Part shown: positions 8,405-16,998 of the stretch, piece after piece
Position numbering within the stretch: the first letter of the stretch is position 1
Layout of the letters: the number at the start of each line of letters is the position of its first letter
Assembly: GCF_015291725.1 (NCBI RefSeq)
Contig: NZ_CP030038.1
Coordinates: forward strand, 5,693,001 to 5,757,000
Source of the DNA: Bradyrhizobium sp. CCBAU 51765
GTDB taxonomy: Bacteria > Pseudomonadota > Alphaproteobacteria > Rhizobiales > Xanthobacteraceae
Length of the DNA: 64,000 bases
Reading direction: 5' to 3'
The notes under the pieces: generated by a model
Seen by the model: the letters and a program-made list of their open reading frames with translations, nothing else
Database searches by the model: none
What the model was told of the DNA's origin: nothing
Program-made: the position numbers and the translations under genes

Positions 8405-8924
8405 TCGCGTCTACAATGTGCTGTTTCTCTGTACGGGCAATTCGGCCCGTTCCGTGCTCGCGGAATCGATCCTTCGCAAGGACGGCGCCGGGCGTTTCCG
8501 GTCCTTCTCCGCGGGGAGCACGCCGAAAGGCGCCGTGCATCCGCTGGCGCTGCGCACGCTGCAGAGCATGGACTATCCGGTCGACGGGATGCGCTCGAAG
8601 AGCTGGCTGGAGTTCGCCGCGCCCGATGCGCCGGTGATGGATTTCGTCTTCACCGTCTGCGACAACGCCGCCGGCGAATCCTGTCCTGTCTGGCCGGGCC
8701 AACCGACGACTGCGCATTGGGGCATCGAAGATCCTGCGGCCGTCGAAGGCACCGAGATCGAAAGACTTGCGGCCTTCTCGCGGGCCTTCCGCTATTTGAA
8801 GAACCGTATCGGCGCGTTCGTGAACCTGCCCCTCACCGGCATCGACCGGCTTTCGCTGGGGACCAAGCTTCGGGAAATCGGCCGCGCCGAGGGAGCAACG
8901 TCCGGCAAGAGCGACGTGGCGTGA
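8397..8924 (+). CDS. arsC: Arsenate reductase, thioredoxin-coupled low-molecular-weight phosphatase type
   Basis: A 175-residue enzyme reducing arsenate to arsenite. The N-terminal P-loop CTGNSARS (nucleophile C12, Arg at the end) is the LMW-phosphatase signature, and the redox Cys pair C88 and C96 (VCDNAAGESCP) matches the pI258 ArsC resolving cysteines; thioredoxin is the expected reductant. Translation begins at a GTG (8397) preceded by AAGGAGAAGG and overlapping the arsR stop by 8 bases, so coupling is likely. The acr3 start lies 2 bases after the stop. The C-terminal 40 residues after the catalytic core are longer than in pI258 ArsC. Confidence 0.93.
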   Translation: MPDRVYNVLFLCTGNSARSVLAESILRKDGAGRFRSFSAGSTPKGAVHPLALRTLQSMDYPVDGMRSKSWLEFAAPDAPVMDFVFTVCDNAAGESCPVWPGQPTTAHWGIEDPAAVEGTEIERLAAFSRAFRYLKNRIGAFVNLPLTGIDRLSLGTKLREIGRAEGATSGKSDVA

Positions 8925-8926
8925 CG

Positions 8927-9982
8927 ATGGGCATCTTCGAACGATACCTCACCTTGTGGGTCGCGCTGTGCATCGTGGTCGGCGTCGCACTGGGGCACGT
9001 CATGCCCGGCTTCTTCGGCGCTGTCGCCGCCGCCGAGGTCGCCAGGGTCAACCTGCCGGTCGCGATGCTGATCTGGCTCATGATCGTGCCGATGTTGTTG
9101 AAGATCGACTTCGGCTCACTGGGCCAGGTCCGGGAGCATTGGCGCGGCGTCGGCGTCACCCTCTTCATCAATTGGGCCGTGAAGCCGTTCTCGATGGCGC
9201 TGCTGGGCTCCTTTTTCATCGGTCACGTCTTCGCACCGTGGCTGCCGTCCGGCCAGATCCCGTCCTACATCGCCGGCCTGATCCTGCTTGCGGCTGCCCC
9301 CTGCACTGCGATGGTGTTCGTGTGGTCCAATTTGTGCGAAGGGGAGCCCCACTACACTCTGAGCCAGGTCGCACTCAACGACGTGATCATGGTTTTCCTG
9401 TTCGCACCCCTCGTGGGGTTGCTGCTCGGAGTGGCCTCGATCAGCGTCCCCTGGGACACGCTGCTTTTGTCCGTTGTGCTTTACATCGTGGTTCCCGTGA
9501 TTGTCGCTCAGCTGTGGCGCAAGGTGCTGCTGCGAGGCGGCGATGCCAGCTTCAACCGCGTCATGCGGATGCTGCAGCCTCTCTCGCTTGTCGCGCTCCT
9601 CGCGACATTGGTGCTGCTCTTCGGCTTCCAGGGAGAGCAGATCGTCAAACAGCCCGGCGTCATTGCGATCCTCGCCGTCCCGATTCTTGTGCAAGTCTAT
9701 CTCAATGCGGGCCTGGCCTATTGGCTGAGCCGGAGGTTCGGCGTGGCCTGGTGCGTCGCGGCTCCAGCGGCCCTGATCGGCGCGAGCAACTTCTTCGAGC
9801 TGGCGGTCGCCGCCGCAATCAGCCTGTTCGGTCTGGACTCCGGCGCGGCGCTGGCGACCGTGGTCGGCGTCCTCGTCGAGGTCCCGGTGATGCTGTCTGT
9901 CGTCCGCATCGTCAAGGCCACACGGGGCTGGTACGAAGCGGGGACTGGTAAAGTCCCGACGGCTGCCGAGGCCCGTCAATGA
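8927..9982 (+). CDS. acr3: ACR3-family arsenite efflux permease
   Basis: A 351-residue, ten-helix permease extruding As(III) (possibly Sb(III)). The conserved Cys of ACR3 is C126 in APCTAMVFVWSNL, and the Glu in ASNFFELAVA of a later helix is also present; both are known to be required in characterised members. The ATG at 8927 lies 2 bases after the arsC stop; a longer frame upstream is only read-through of the arsC antisense/alternate frame. Together with the two ArsC enzymes it forms the reduction-plus-efflux core of arsenate resistance. Confidence 0.95.
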   Translation: MGIFERYLTLWVALCIVVGVALGHVMPGFFGAVAAAEVARVNLPVAMLIWLMIVPMLLKIDFGSLGQVREHWRGVGVTLFINWAVKPFSMALLGSFFIGHVFAPWLPSGQIPSYIAGLILLAAAPCTAMVFVWSNLCEGEPHYTLSQVALNDVIMVFLFAPLVGLLLGVASISVPWDTLLLSVVLYIVVPVIVAQLWRKVLLRGGDASFNRVMRMLQPLSLVALLATLVLLFGFQGEQIVKQPGVIAILAVPILVQVYLNAGLAYWLSRRFGVAWCVAAPAALIGASNFFELAVAAAISLFGLDSGAALATVVGVLVEVPVMLSVVRIVKATRGWYEAGTGKVPTAAEARQ

Positions 9983-10049
9983 ACTCATCATTTGCCGGCG
10001 GCGGTGCGGCAACGATGGATGCCGGTCTGCCAGTCACGGAGACACGTCG

Positions 10050-10451
10050 ATGAGCGTCACGATCTATCACAACCCCGCTTGCGGCACCTCGCGAAACACC
10101 CTGGCGATGATCCGGCAGAGCGGTGTCGAGCCTGTCGTCATCGAGTATCTCAAGACGCCGCCGTCGCGCGAGAGGCTGGTCGAGCTCATCAAGGCGATGG
10201 GGATCTCCGCTCGCGCGCTGCTGCGGGAGAAAGGCACGCCCTTTCGCGACCTCGGCCTCGATGACCCCAAATGGTCCGACGACGAGCTGATCGACCAGAT
10301 GCTCGCCCATCCCATCCTGATCAACCGTCCGATCGTGGTGACGCCAAAGGGCGCGCGATTGTGCCGGCCGTCGGAAGCCGTGATCGATCTCCTGGACAAT
10401 CCCGTCGGCCGCTTCGTGAAGGAAGACGGCGAGGTGGTCGAAGCGCGATAG
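10050..10451 (+). CDS. arsC: Arsenate reductase, glutaredoxin-coupled R773 type
   Basis: A 133-residue ArsC of the R773/Spx fold, unrelated to the first arsC. The active site HNPACGTSRNTL gives catalytic C11, and the arsenate-binding arginines are visible in LLREKGTPF and LINRPIVVTPKGARLCRP. Glutathione and glutaredoxin are the expected electron donors. It lies 67 bases after acr3 on the same strand, so it is probably the last gene of the ars operon. The presence of two ArsC types gives the operon two independent reducing routes. Confidence 0.93.
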   Translation: MSVTIYHNPACGTSRNTLAMIRQSGVEPVVIEYLKTPPSRERLVELIKAMGISARALLREKGTPFRDLGLDDPKWSDDELIDQMLAHPILINRPIVVTPKGARLCRPSEAVIDLLDNPVGRFVKEDGEVVEAR

Positions 10452-10516
10452 GCTTGCGGCGCATCTCCTCGCGCCGCTCGATTGACGGCGCGTATAAGCC
10501 GGAGCGGAGCGGATCT

Positions 10517-10912
10517 TCAGGCGGGACCCGCCTGCTGCGACCCCGCGTTGAGGAGCTGGGAAACAGCGGCAACGACCTGGGCCGGCGCAAACGGCTTTTG
10601 CAGCAGGATGCTGTTTGGCACGCCGAGCACCGGCCACTTGTCGGCGGCGCCGCCGGTCATGTAGACCACGGGAAAATGAGGATCGATCTCACGGGCTGCT
10701 CTCGCGATTTCCCAGCCGTCGAGGCGTCCCAGCAAATTGACGTCAGTCACGAGAGCACGGTAGGGACGACCACCGTTCAACAACGTAACGGCTTCTTCGC
10801 CCGTCTTCGCGGTCGCAGTCTGAAAGCCCCCTTCTTCCAGGGCGCCTTCAACGACAGCCAGGATGGCATCTTCGTCTTCTATGACCAGGACGATTGGTCG
10901 TTCCGTCGCCAT
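10517..10912 (-). CDS. Single-domain response regulator (receiver only)
   Basis: A 131-residue CheY-like receiver with no output domain. The acidic pocket (E12, D13 in IEDED), phospho-acceptor D57 (VTDVN) and Lys106 (LLQKPF) are all present. A strong ribosome-binding site (GGGGGAAG) precedes ATG 10912. No kinase is adjacent; it sits alone between the arsenic operon and the CHAT operon. Single receivers of this type serve as phosphate shuttles or allosteric partners; its partner cannot be told from the sequence. Confidence 0.9.
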   Translation of the reverse strand: MATERPIVLVIEDEDAILAVVEGALEEGGFQTATAKTGEEAVTLLNGGRPYRALVTDVNLLGRLDGWEIARAAREIDPHFPVVYMTGGAADKWPVLGVPNSILLQKPFAPAQVVAAVSQLLNAGSQQAGPA

Positions 10913-11110
10913 TGCTTCCCCCGTTACCGCTCTGTTTAAAAGTGCACACAGCGTATTTTGTTCCGGCGGCAGAACGCAGTTCGAGCAACAGGGGCGCCGG
11001 CCATCTGGATTCATAGCCGGTGCAGCAGCTGAGCATCCGGCTGAGCTGAGACGGAACGATCTTGCGATTGCCAAGTTTTCCCGATGCCCTTCCCCAAGGG
11101 CGCCCCGAAT

Positions 11111-11161
11111 GGCCCCAGCTCAATGCCCCCCAAATACCGCCGCGAGCTGGGGCCTCTTTTT
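11111..11161 (+). terminator. Strong intrinsic terminator with no evident plus-strand gene upstream
   Basis: A perfect 11-bp stem (GGCCCCAGCTC at 11111-11121, GAGCTGGGGCC at 11144-11154) with a 22-base loop is followed by TCTTTTT. The T tract is correct only for plus-strand transcription, yet the last plus-strand gene ends at 10451 and both flanking genes are on the minus strand. It may end a small RNA starting between about 10913 and 11090. Confidence 0.7.
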
Positions 11162-11164
11162 CCG

Positions 11165-11932
11165 CTATCCGAGCAAGAAGCCCTTTAACCCCGCATAGAT
11201 CGAGCCGACGCCGGTCGCGGCGACGCCGGCCAGCGGCCCCGCGGTCTGCATGAGGTCCTGGATCAGGCGGGCGCGGCGGCGCAGTTGCTCCTCGCCGACG
11301 TGCTGCCCGAGCAGTCGCGCCACGCGGAAGGCGAACGCATTCGGCTTGCCGCCCTGGGTCAGCACACGCGGCAGGATCTGGAAGATCACGACGCTGAGAA
11401 TGTTTCCCGAAACGAAAGCGAGCAGGATGCTGGCGCCATATTCGAAAACCTCGCGCCACTCGATCCAGACCGTCGGCAAGATCGGGACATCATCGTGCAG
11501 GCCGGTGACCGTCAGCATCGCGAGGATGCTGACGCCTGCGGCCAGGAACGCCAGCACGAATGCCGTCAGGGCGGAGACCCGGTGCAGCGGATAGGCCACG
11601 AATCCGAACAGGAGCGGGATGACGATCGATGCAATCCGAAGCGGGATCGGCGACACGTTGAAGGTGATGGTCACGAGCACATGCGCGATCACCAGCAGCA
11701 GGGACGGAATGAGGACGTAGAGCACCGCATGCGTTCCATAATAGCGCAGCGGGTTTTTGTAGCGCTCGAGGCGGACATTGACGCGATCGAGATCGCGCCT
11801 GAGCTTGTCCAGCTCTGCGACGATCTCCTCAATCTCGAGCAGCGTCGGCCGTACGACGCGCAAGTCTCGCGAACAGTGCTTGCACGCGATGGCTTCGTCC
11901 TTGATCGTCTCGGAGCAGAACGGACACTCCAT
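11165..11932 (-). CDS. Zinc-ribbon, coiled-coil and multi-pass membrane protein of the CHAT operon
   Basis: A 255-residue protein. It opens with a zinc ribbon (MECPFCSETIKDEAIACKHCSRDL, two CxxC knuckles), followed by a short coiled coil (EIEEIVAELDKLRRDLDRVNVRLE). About four to five hydrophobic segments follow (HAVLYVLIPSLLLVIAHVL; IASIVIPLLFGFVAY; LTAFVLAFLAAGVSILAML; ASILLAFVSGNILSVVIF), then a cytoplasmic tail ending AAGPLAGVAATGVGSIYAG. No family name is recognised. It is the last gene of the CHAT operon, 2 bases after a second small zinc-ribbon protein whose N-terminus resembles its own, so the two probably act together at the inner membrane. Confidence 0.85.
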   Translation of the reverse strand: MECPFCSETIKDEAIACKHCSRDLRVVRPTLLEIEEIVAELDKLRRDLDRVNVRLERYKNPLRYYGTHAVLYVLIPSLLLVIAHVLVTITFNVSPIPLRIASIVIPLLFGFVAYPLHRVSALTAFVLAFLAAGVSILAMLTVTGLHDDVPILPTVWIEWREVFEYGASILLAFVSGNILSVVIFQILPRVLTQGGKPNAFAFRVARLLGQHVGEEQLRRRARLIQDLMQTAGPLAGVAATGVGSIYAGLKGFLLG

Positions 11933-11934
11933 CG

Positions 11935-12132
11935 CTAGCGCGACTTTCTCCGCCTCATGATGGCTTCGACCTCGTCCCTGGCCCGCCGCAGTTCATCGCG
12001 CAGCTCCTCGCGCTTGCGCAGGAGATCGTCGCGCTCCGCGCTCAGCGTGGCGGGAACGGCGACGTCGCGCCCGCACGAAGCGCAAACCAGCGCTCCCTCT
12101 GCAATCCCAGACCGGCAGTAGGGGCACGTCAC
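11935..12132 (-). CDS. Small zinc-ribbon / coiled-coil protein of the CHAT operon
   Basis: A 65-residue protein made of a zinc ribbon (CPYCRSGIAEGALVCASCGRD, two CxxC pairs) and a basic/acidic coiled coil (ERDDLLRKREELRDELRRAR) ending in Arg-rich residues. It resembles the first 70 residues of the downstream membrane protein, as if one were a stand-alone copy of the other's soluble head. Its ATG overlaps the upstream gene's stop as ATGA and its stop is 2 bases before the next start, so it is an authentic operon member. Function unknown; protein or nucleic-acid binding is possible. Confidence 0.8.
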   Translation of the reverse strand: MTCPYCRSGIAEGALVCASCGRDVAVPATLSAERDDLLRKREELRDELRRARDEVEAIMRRRKSR

Positions 12133-12572
12133 TTGGGCGCCACCTTGAGGGTGAACATTGCCGTACCCGGCCGGCCATCACTGTCCTTGATATCGACGCG
12201 CACCGTGTATTCGCCGGGCGGCAGCTCCGCATCCTGCATGTTGATGCCGTCGGCCTGCACGAAGGGCTTGACCCTGGGGGTCAGGTCGACGTTCGGCGTC
12301 CGGAGGAAGATCACCTTGACCGACTCAGGATCGATCTTGGCCCCGCCATAGGATTGAAATTTCAACACCAGCCGGAGAGGTGAACTCGCCGAGCCGCCCG
12401 GCGAGACGAACTCGACCTTGGGACCGCGCAGGATGCCGCGCTGATCGACGGCAACCGCTCCCTTCGGCGGCGGCAATTTCGCTTCCTCCTCCGAGATCAA
12501 CAACGTGGCGCGCGACGGTGTCGCGAACGACAAACCTGCAGCCACGAGGCCCAGCAAGACTTTACGCTTCAT
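12129..12572 (-). CDS. Exported protein of the CHAT operon, function unknown
   Basis: A 147-residue protein with a signal peptide (VLLGLVAAGLSFATPSRA). The mature part is predicted mostly beta from its alternating pattern and ends with a strand-turn-strand (PPGEYTVRVDIKDSDGRPGTAMFTLKV) like an Ig-like or bacterial carbohydrate-binding sandwich. The start at 12572 (MKRKVLLG) is chosen for the signal peptide and AGGGAAATG context. It lies 22 bases after the CHAT protease gene and overlaps the small zinc-ribbon gene by 4 bases. It could be a substrate or periplasmic partner of the protease; that is inference. Confidence 0.8.
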   Translation of the reverse strand: MKRKVLLGLVAAGLSFATPSRATLLISEEEAKLPPPKGAVAVDQRGILRGPKVEFVSPGGSASSPLRLVLKFQSYGGAKIDPESVKVIFLRTPNVDLTPRVKPFVQADGINMQDAELPPGEYTVRVDIKDSDGRPGTAMFTLKVAPK

Positions 12573-12594
12573 TTCCCTGCCCCCTTCCCCTTCG

Positions 12595-15500
12595 TCAACG
12601 CAGGCCGCCATCGCCGATGATGGTGTAGGGCGCCCAGAACAGCGGATGTGCATAGGCAAACTCGGTCTTGCCTTCGCCGTTGAGATAGCCCGGCCCGTCG
12701 ACGAGGGCCATCGCCGCCTCGCGCAGCGCCTCGCTGCGCGACAGCTTGGGGTCGTCGGCCTGCCGCTTGAACAGGTCGGTGACCAATTGTCGCGCCGACT
12801 GTGAATGGACCGACCAGTTCGTCACCAGCAGCGCGCGCGTTCCGGCGTAGAAAAACGCGCGCCCAAGCCCGGATGCCGCCTCCGCCCCTGCTCCGGCACC
12901 GGCGCCGGTGTTGCAGGCCGACAGGATCACCCAGTCCGCATCCAGTTTGAGGCCCAGGATCTCCTCCATGGTCAGGAGGCCGTCGCCGCCCTCACCCGTC
13001 ACCGCCGGCGACGACAATGCGAGCGCCGGTTGCGTCAGCCCGTTCAGCTCGCCCGGAACCAGTCCATGGGTCGCAAAGGCCAGAATCCTGAAACCGGACA
13101 GATTCATGGTCTTCACCGCGCTCTCGGTTGCGCTCTTGCCGAGAAAGAGCACCTTGGAGGGGTCCGCCTGCAAGGCCAGCGCGATCGATTTTAGCTCGTC
13201 GGCGGTATCGGGCAGACGGGGCAAGAGGCCGAGCTCGGCACTGTCGACGCCTTCCAGCCTGGGACTGTTGCGCCGCTTCAGCGGGCCGCCACGGGTGATG
13301 TTGCCGCCGGCGTCGGCGACCTGAATCTTCTCGCCTGCGCCTTCCGCCTCGGCCTGCTGCTCGCCGTTGAAATAGGGATCGCCAAAGGCCACGAGGTCGC
13401 CGCGACCGGGCCTGCCCGGCGGCAATTGCCGCAGCGTGCGCAGCGCCGCCGCCGAAGGCACCGTCGACACGGCATGGGTTCGCGCCAGCCACGGCACATT
13501 GCGATAACCGATGAAGAGCGGGTCTTCGTCGGCAGCAACCTCCGCCGGCGCCGTCGGCAACAAGGACAGCGGCAACAATCCCAGCGCGCCGTTGGTCACG
13601 ACGATCACGTTCCTGGCCGGCTTCCAGCCGCTCTCGACCGGCTTGAGCAGCAGTTCGTAGAGCTCGTGGCCGAGCTTGAGGTCGAAGGGCGGAATGTCGG
13701 AGATCATCGCAGCTTGCGGCTCGAGCGCTTCGCGCAGCTTGCGGATCTTCGTCTCGATGTCGCCGATCCTGGCTTGGACGGCGGCGAACGCCACCGGCCC
13801 CGACTTCGGTACGGCCCAGACAAAACTGCCGTTCTGGCCGAAATAGAACGACAGCATGGCCTCATCGTCGGCCAGCGTGGCGCGGATTTCGGCGACGCTC
13901 GGCGGCCTGGGCGAGACGAGATCGGCGTAAATCGGAAACTTCTGCTTGATTTCCTGGCGCGCCTTGTCGCGTTGCCCGCGCAAGACGCCAATCGAAGCCT
14001 GGATTTGTGCAACGCCCTTCTCGTCCCGTTCCGCCGCGGGAAGCGCGAGCACGTTGTTGAGCGTGCCGAGCTGGGCGTTGACCTGCTTGGTAAGATCCTG
14101 CTCCTTGCGCACGAGCTCGGCAAGCGCAGGGTCCTTTGCCGCCGCACGCGCGCTGGAAGCTGCCAGCGCCTGCTGCACCGAGCGGCCGCGGACAGCATCA
14201 GCGAGGCCGAACGTCTCTTCGCCGACCTCCTTGCCGGTTCCTACGGCCCTGGCAAGCAGCAGCAGATAGCTCTCCACGATGGTCTGCAGCCGCTGGCTGC
14301 GCGCGGCCACCACCGTCGTGTTCTCATCGTCAGCGTTTTCCCCGGCGCTCGCCACCATGACCGGGATGGCAGCCTTGAACTCCCGGATAGCTTCCGCATC
14401 GCGGCGTGCGCGCATCAGTCCGACCGCCAGCGTGCCGCGCGCCGAGGCGGAATCGAAATGATTCTCGCCGACCCGGGCGACCTGCTTCTTCACAAGCTGC
14501 TCGGCCGCGGCGATGCCTGCGTCCAACTGACCGGAGCCATAAAGCGAGAGGATCCGGGACGGATTGAGTTCGAATACCTGACGGCGCTGCGGATCCCAGC
14601 CGGCGACCGCCTTGTCGATCCTCGCAAACATCTCGTTCGCTTCGGCGTTCTGGCGCCGAAGTGTCAGAATGCCGGCGAGCTGCGACAGCAATTGTACCGT
14701 CGCTTGCGAATCCTCCGGCACACCCACGCTCTTGTTGATCTCGAGCGCCACACGCCCGAGCTTCTCGGCCTCCTCGTAACGGCCCTGATCGACCAGAATG
14801 CCCGCCAGCCCCATCACGAAACGCGGCGTGACGGGATTGTACTTGCCGGTGTCCTTCAGGCGCGAGAGCAGCGCGCGGCGCGCGTCCGCCTCGGCCTCAG
14901 CGAGCCTGCCCTGCTTCGCCTTCATCCGCGCCTGGTTCAACACGGTGCCGTCGATCACCTGCTGCAGGAGTGTTTCCGCCGGCGCGTTGTCCGACTCCAT
15001 GATCGCCTTCGTGCTTGCGCGCTTGCGCACCTCCGCATTGCGATAGGCGGTCTCGGCGTCGGCAAATTGTCCGCGCGCCTCGAAAATCAGGGCGCGAGCC
15101 AGCTCCAGCTCGCCTTCCCAGCTCTGGCCGAACCTGGAATAAGCCGATCGCCAATTGGGATGGCCGCTGGTCCGGGCCTCCTGGATCGCGGTCTGACTAC
15201 GGCGCAGATAAGCTTCAGCCTGCGCGACGTCGCCCATCTGGATGAGAACGGCCGCGACCGCGCGGTTGGTGTTGAACTGCCATCCCTTGGCGCCCGGCAT
15301 GCTGGCCGCTTCGCGCAGAAGCCTTTGCATGATCTCGAGCGCGCGCTTCGGGTCTCCCGCAAGAGCGTGCTGCAGCGACTGAAGCTGCAACATCCGCGCC
15401 AGCAAATTCGGACTGACGGCGCCGCGCCCGACTTCCACGGCCTTGTCGGCGTCGGACATCGCCTCGGCGAGCCGGCCGAGCTGCGCGCGCGCGTTGGCGC

Positions 15501-16011
15501 GATCAAAGTAAAGCTCGGCGAGATCCTGACGGGATTCCTTGCCGGTCGGTGTGGCTTCGGCGTCCGACTTCAATTCCGCGATCGTCTTCTCGTTGGGCCT
15601 GTCGCCGTCGAGGATCGCCGTGATGTCGGCGATGCTGCGCGGCGGCGCAACGAAGTCCTTCGGGAGCACGGTGCCTGGCTCGAGCTTGGGTGCCATTTCC
15701 TTGGGAAGCTCGACTGCGACATTGGCACGGCCATTGGCGGCATTCAGTGCCGCCATCACGCAGGTCCTGACCTGAGGCGAGGCCTTGGCCCGGCAAGCCT
15801 CCAGATTGGCACCGCCGGCCGGCCCTCCACCTGCGCGCATGCAAGCCTGCACGATCGGCCTGCCGACCGTCATCCGGCAATTCTCGAGAGCCGCTTCCTT
15901 GGTCAGCGCGGTTGCAGAGCCGGTTGACCCCAGCAGAAGGGCGAGGGTCAGCAGTTGGCGTGGGATAAGGTCTAGACGGCTCTTAAACGGACCAATGGCG
16001 TCCAAGCGCAT
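12595..16011 (-). CDS. Secreted TPR-repeat CHAT-domain (caspase-like) protease
   Basis: About 1138 residues. A signal or anchor segment (LLTLALLLGSTGSATA) is followed by four Cys in a short region (ENCRM, VQACM, LEACR, RTCVM), fit for disulfides in the periplasm. Residues about 150-620 are tetratricopeptide-type helical repeats (for example LYFDRANARAQLGRLAEAMSDADKAVE, split into shorter units), then a coiled stretch, then a CHAT domain. The caspase-type dyad is seen as His982 (FATHGLVPG) and Cys1033 (LSACNTGAG), and the family's closing motif appears as HPLFWAPYTIIGDG. The start at 16011 is an ATG; an upstream TTG adds 3 residues. It leads a four-gene operon with an exported protein and two zinc-ribbon proteins. 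Confidence 0.9.
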   Translation of the reverse strand: MRLDAIGPFKSRLDLIPRQLLTLALLLGSTGSATALTKEAALENCRMTVGRPIVQACMRAGGGPAGGANLEACRAKASPQVRTCVMAALNAANGRANVAVELPKEMAPKLEPGTVLPKDFVAPPRSIADITAILDGDRPNEKTIAELKSDAEATPTGKESRQDLAELYFDRANARAQLGRLAEAMSDADKAVEVGRGAVSPNLLARMLQLQSLQHALAGDPKRALEIMQRLLREAASMPGAKGWQFNTNRAVAAVLIQMGDVAQAEAYLRRSQTAIQEARTSGHPNWRSAYSRFGQSWEGELELARALIFEARGQFADAETAYRNAEVRKRASTKAIMESDNAPAETLLQQVIDGTVLNQARMKAKQGRLAEAEADARRALLSRLKDTGKYNPVTPRFVMGLAGILVDQGRYEEAEKLGRVALEINKSVGVPEDSQATVQLLSQLAGILTLRRQNAEANEMFARIDKAVAGWDPQRRQVFELNPSRILSLYGSGQLDAGIAAAEQLVKKQVARVGENHFDSASARGTLAVGLMRARRDAEAIREFKAAIPVMVASAGENADDENTTVVAARSQRLQTIVESYLLLLARAVGTGKEVGEETFGLADAVRGRSVQQALAASSARAAAKDPALAELVRKEQDLTKQVNAQLGTLNNVLALPAAERDEKGVAQIQASIGVLRGQRDKARQEIKQKFPIYADLVSPRPPSVAEIRATLADDEAMLSFYFGQNGSFVWAVPKSGPVAFAAVQARIGDIETKIRKLREALEPQAAMISDIPPFDLKLGHELYELLLKPVESGWKPARNVIVVTNGALGLLPLSLLPTAPAEVAADEDPLFIGYRNVPWLARTHAVSTVPSAAALRTLRQLPPGRPGRGDLVAFGDPYFNGEQQAEAEGAGEKIQVADAGGNITRGGPLKRRNSPRLEGVDSAELGLLPRLPDTADELKSIALALQADPSKVLFLGKSATESAVKTMNLSGFRILAFATHGLVPGELNGLTQPALALSSPAVTGEGGDGLLTMEEILGLKLDADWVILSACNTGAGAGAGAEAASGLGRAFFYAGTRALLVTNWSVHSQSARQLVTDLFKRQADDPKLSRSEALREAAMALVDGPGYLNGEGKTEFAYAHPLFWAPYTIIGDGGLR

Positions 16012-16220
16012 CTCGAACAACCTTTGAAAAAATAACTTGAAGAAACGGGACTATCCTATCCGGACCGTACGGAAGGACAAGGGCAATCAAGGCGGTTCCC
16101 GGATGCCTCAACGCTCTAGGCGGCTACGGCCGGCATGAAGGGGCGGCGGCTTCAGGCTAGCTTTGCTGATTTGGCCGCAAGGGCGAGATGGCTGCGCTCG
16201 GCCGGCAGCGGGTTGTATGG

Positions 16221-16982
16221 TCAGCCCTTGGAGATGACCGCCCGGCCGTAGGGCGGCTGTGCCGCGACCGGAGGATTGGCGGTCTGGGCGGCGAGCTCGC
16301 CGATCAGGCGGTCGGCATCGGCGGCCATGCCGTCGGGGGCCTGGATCACCAGGCGTTCCAGAGCCCAGCGGTAGGACGAGATGCGCTGCTCCAGGCACTG
16401 CTGCACCCACTGGATGATCAGCGAGTTCTCCTGCATGCGCGCGACCGCATCGTCCCTCTCCCTTGGCGAGAGCGCGGAGACGCGCGCCATGCTGGCATCG
16501 CGCTTCCTGTCGAGATCGATGACGCGGATCGCGCTGGCGAAGAACGGCTCGAAGCGGGTGATGTCGTTGCGGACGTCCTCGATCAGCTGCGCATAGCGCG
16601 AGGAGTGCGAGCGGTGCGGCTCGTCGATCAGCGTGCGTCCGTACATGGTGCGGTCGAACACGACCTTCTGCCGCCAGGGCGAGGGCAGCGCCTTGTAGTC
16701 GCCGAACACGCTCTTCCAGGCCGGCCGTGACAGCGGCGGCTCGATCATGGGATAGGCGAGATCGCGAAGCTGGCGCTCTTCGTCGGTGAGCTGGAATTGC
16801 GAGGGCTGCAGGCCGACGCTGGAGGTGACCTCCGCGCCCAGCCAGCGGTGCATGTCGTCGCTACGCATGTCGGCGCGGGTGCGGCCGAAATCGCCGCCGC
16901 TGCAGGCGCACAGCCCCGCGCCAAGCACGGCGAGCAGGACGGCCGAGAGGACGGGCCGGATCTGGCGGATGGATTCCGGCAT
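16221..16982 (-). CDS. Putative lipoprotein, function unknown
   Basis: A 253-residue protein with a signal peptide ending in a lipobox-like LGAGLCAC, so it is probably lipid-anchored. The mature part is helical and charged (for example RYAQLIEDVRNDITRFEPFFASAIRVIDLDRKRD) and has no motif I recognise. It ends in PPYGRAVISKG. The ATG at 16982 is chosen for the signal sequence; a longer frame reads into the upstream small gene. It follows that small gene by 16 bases on the same strand, and the shared upstream region carries CtrA-like boxes, which hints at cell-cycle or envelope regulation. Confidence 0.75.
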   Translation of the reverse strand: MPESIRQIRPVLSAVLLAVLGAGLCACSGGDFGRTRADMRSDDMHRWLGAEVTSSVGLQPSQFQLTDEERQLRDLAYPMIEPPLSRPAWKSVFGDYKALPSPWRQKVVFDRTMYGRTLIDEPHRSHSSRYAQLIEDVRNDITRFEPFFASAIRVIDLDRKRDASMARVSALSPRERDDAVARMQENSLIIQWVQQCLEQRISSYRWALERLVIQAPDGMAADADRLIGELAAQTANPPVAAQPPYGRAVISKG

Positions 16983-16998
16983 TGCGTGAAGCCGGATG

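Noticed and set aside
8139..8924. Longer version of the first arsC starting inside arsR
   Set aside because: The N-terminal 86 residues would be an off-frame reading of arsR; the GTG at 8397 has a strong ribosome-binding site.
8717..9982. Longer version of acr3 starting inside arsC
   Set aside because: The extra 70 residues are an off-frame reading of arsC; ATG 8927 begins the first membrane helix.
13426..15927. Plus-strand open frame of 833 codons opposite the CHAT gene
   Set aside because: It is antisense to TPR and CHAT motifs and shows no recognisable protein features.
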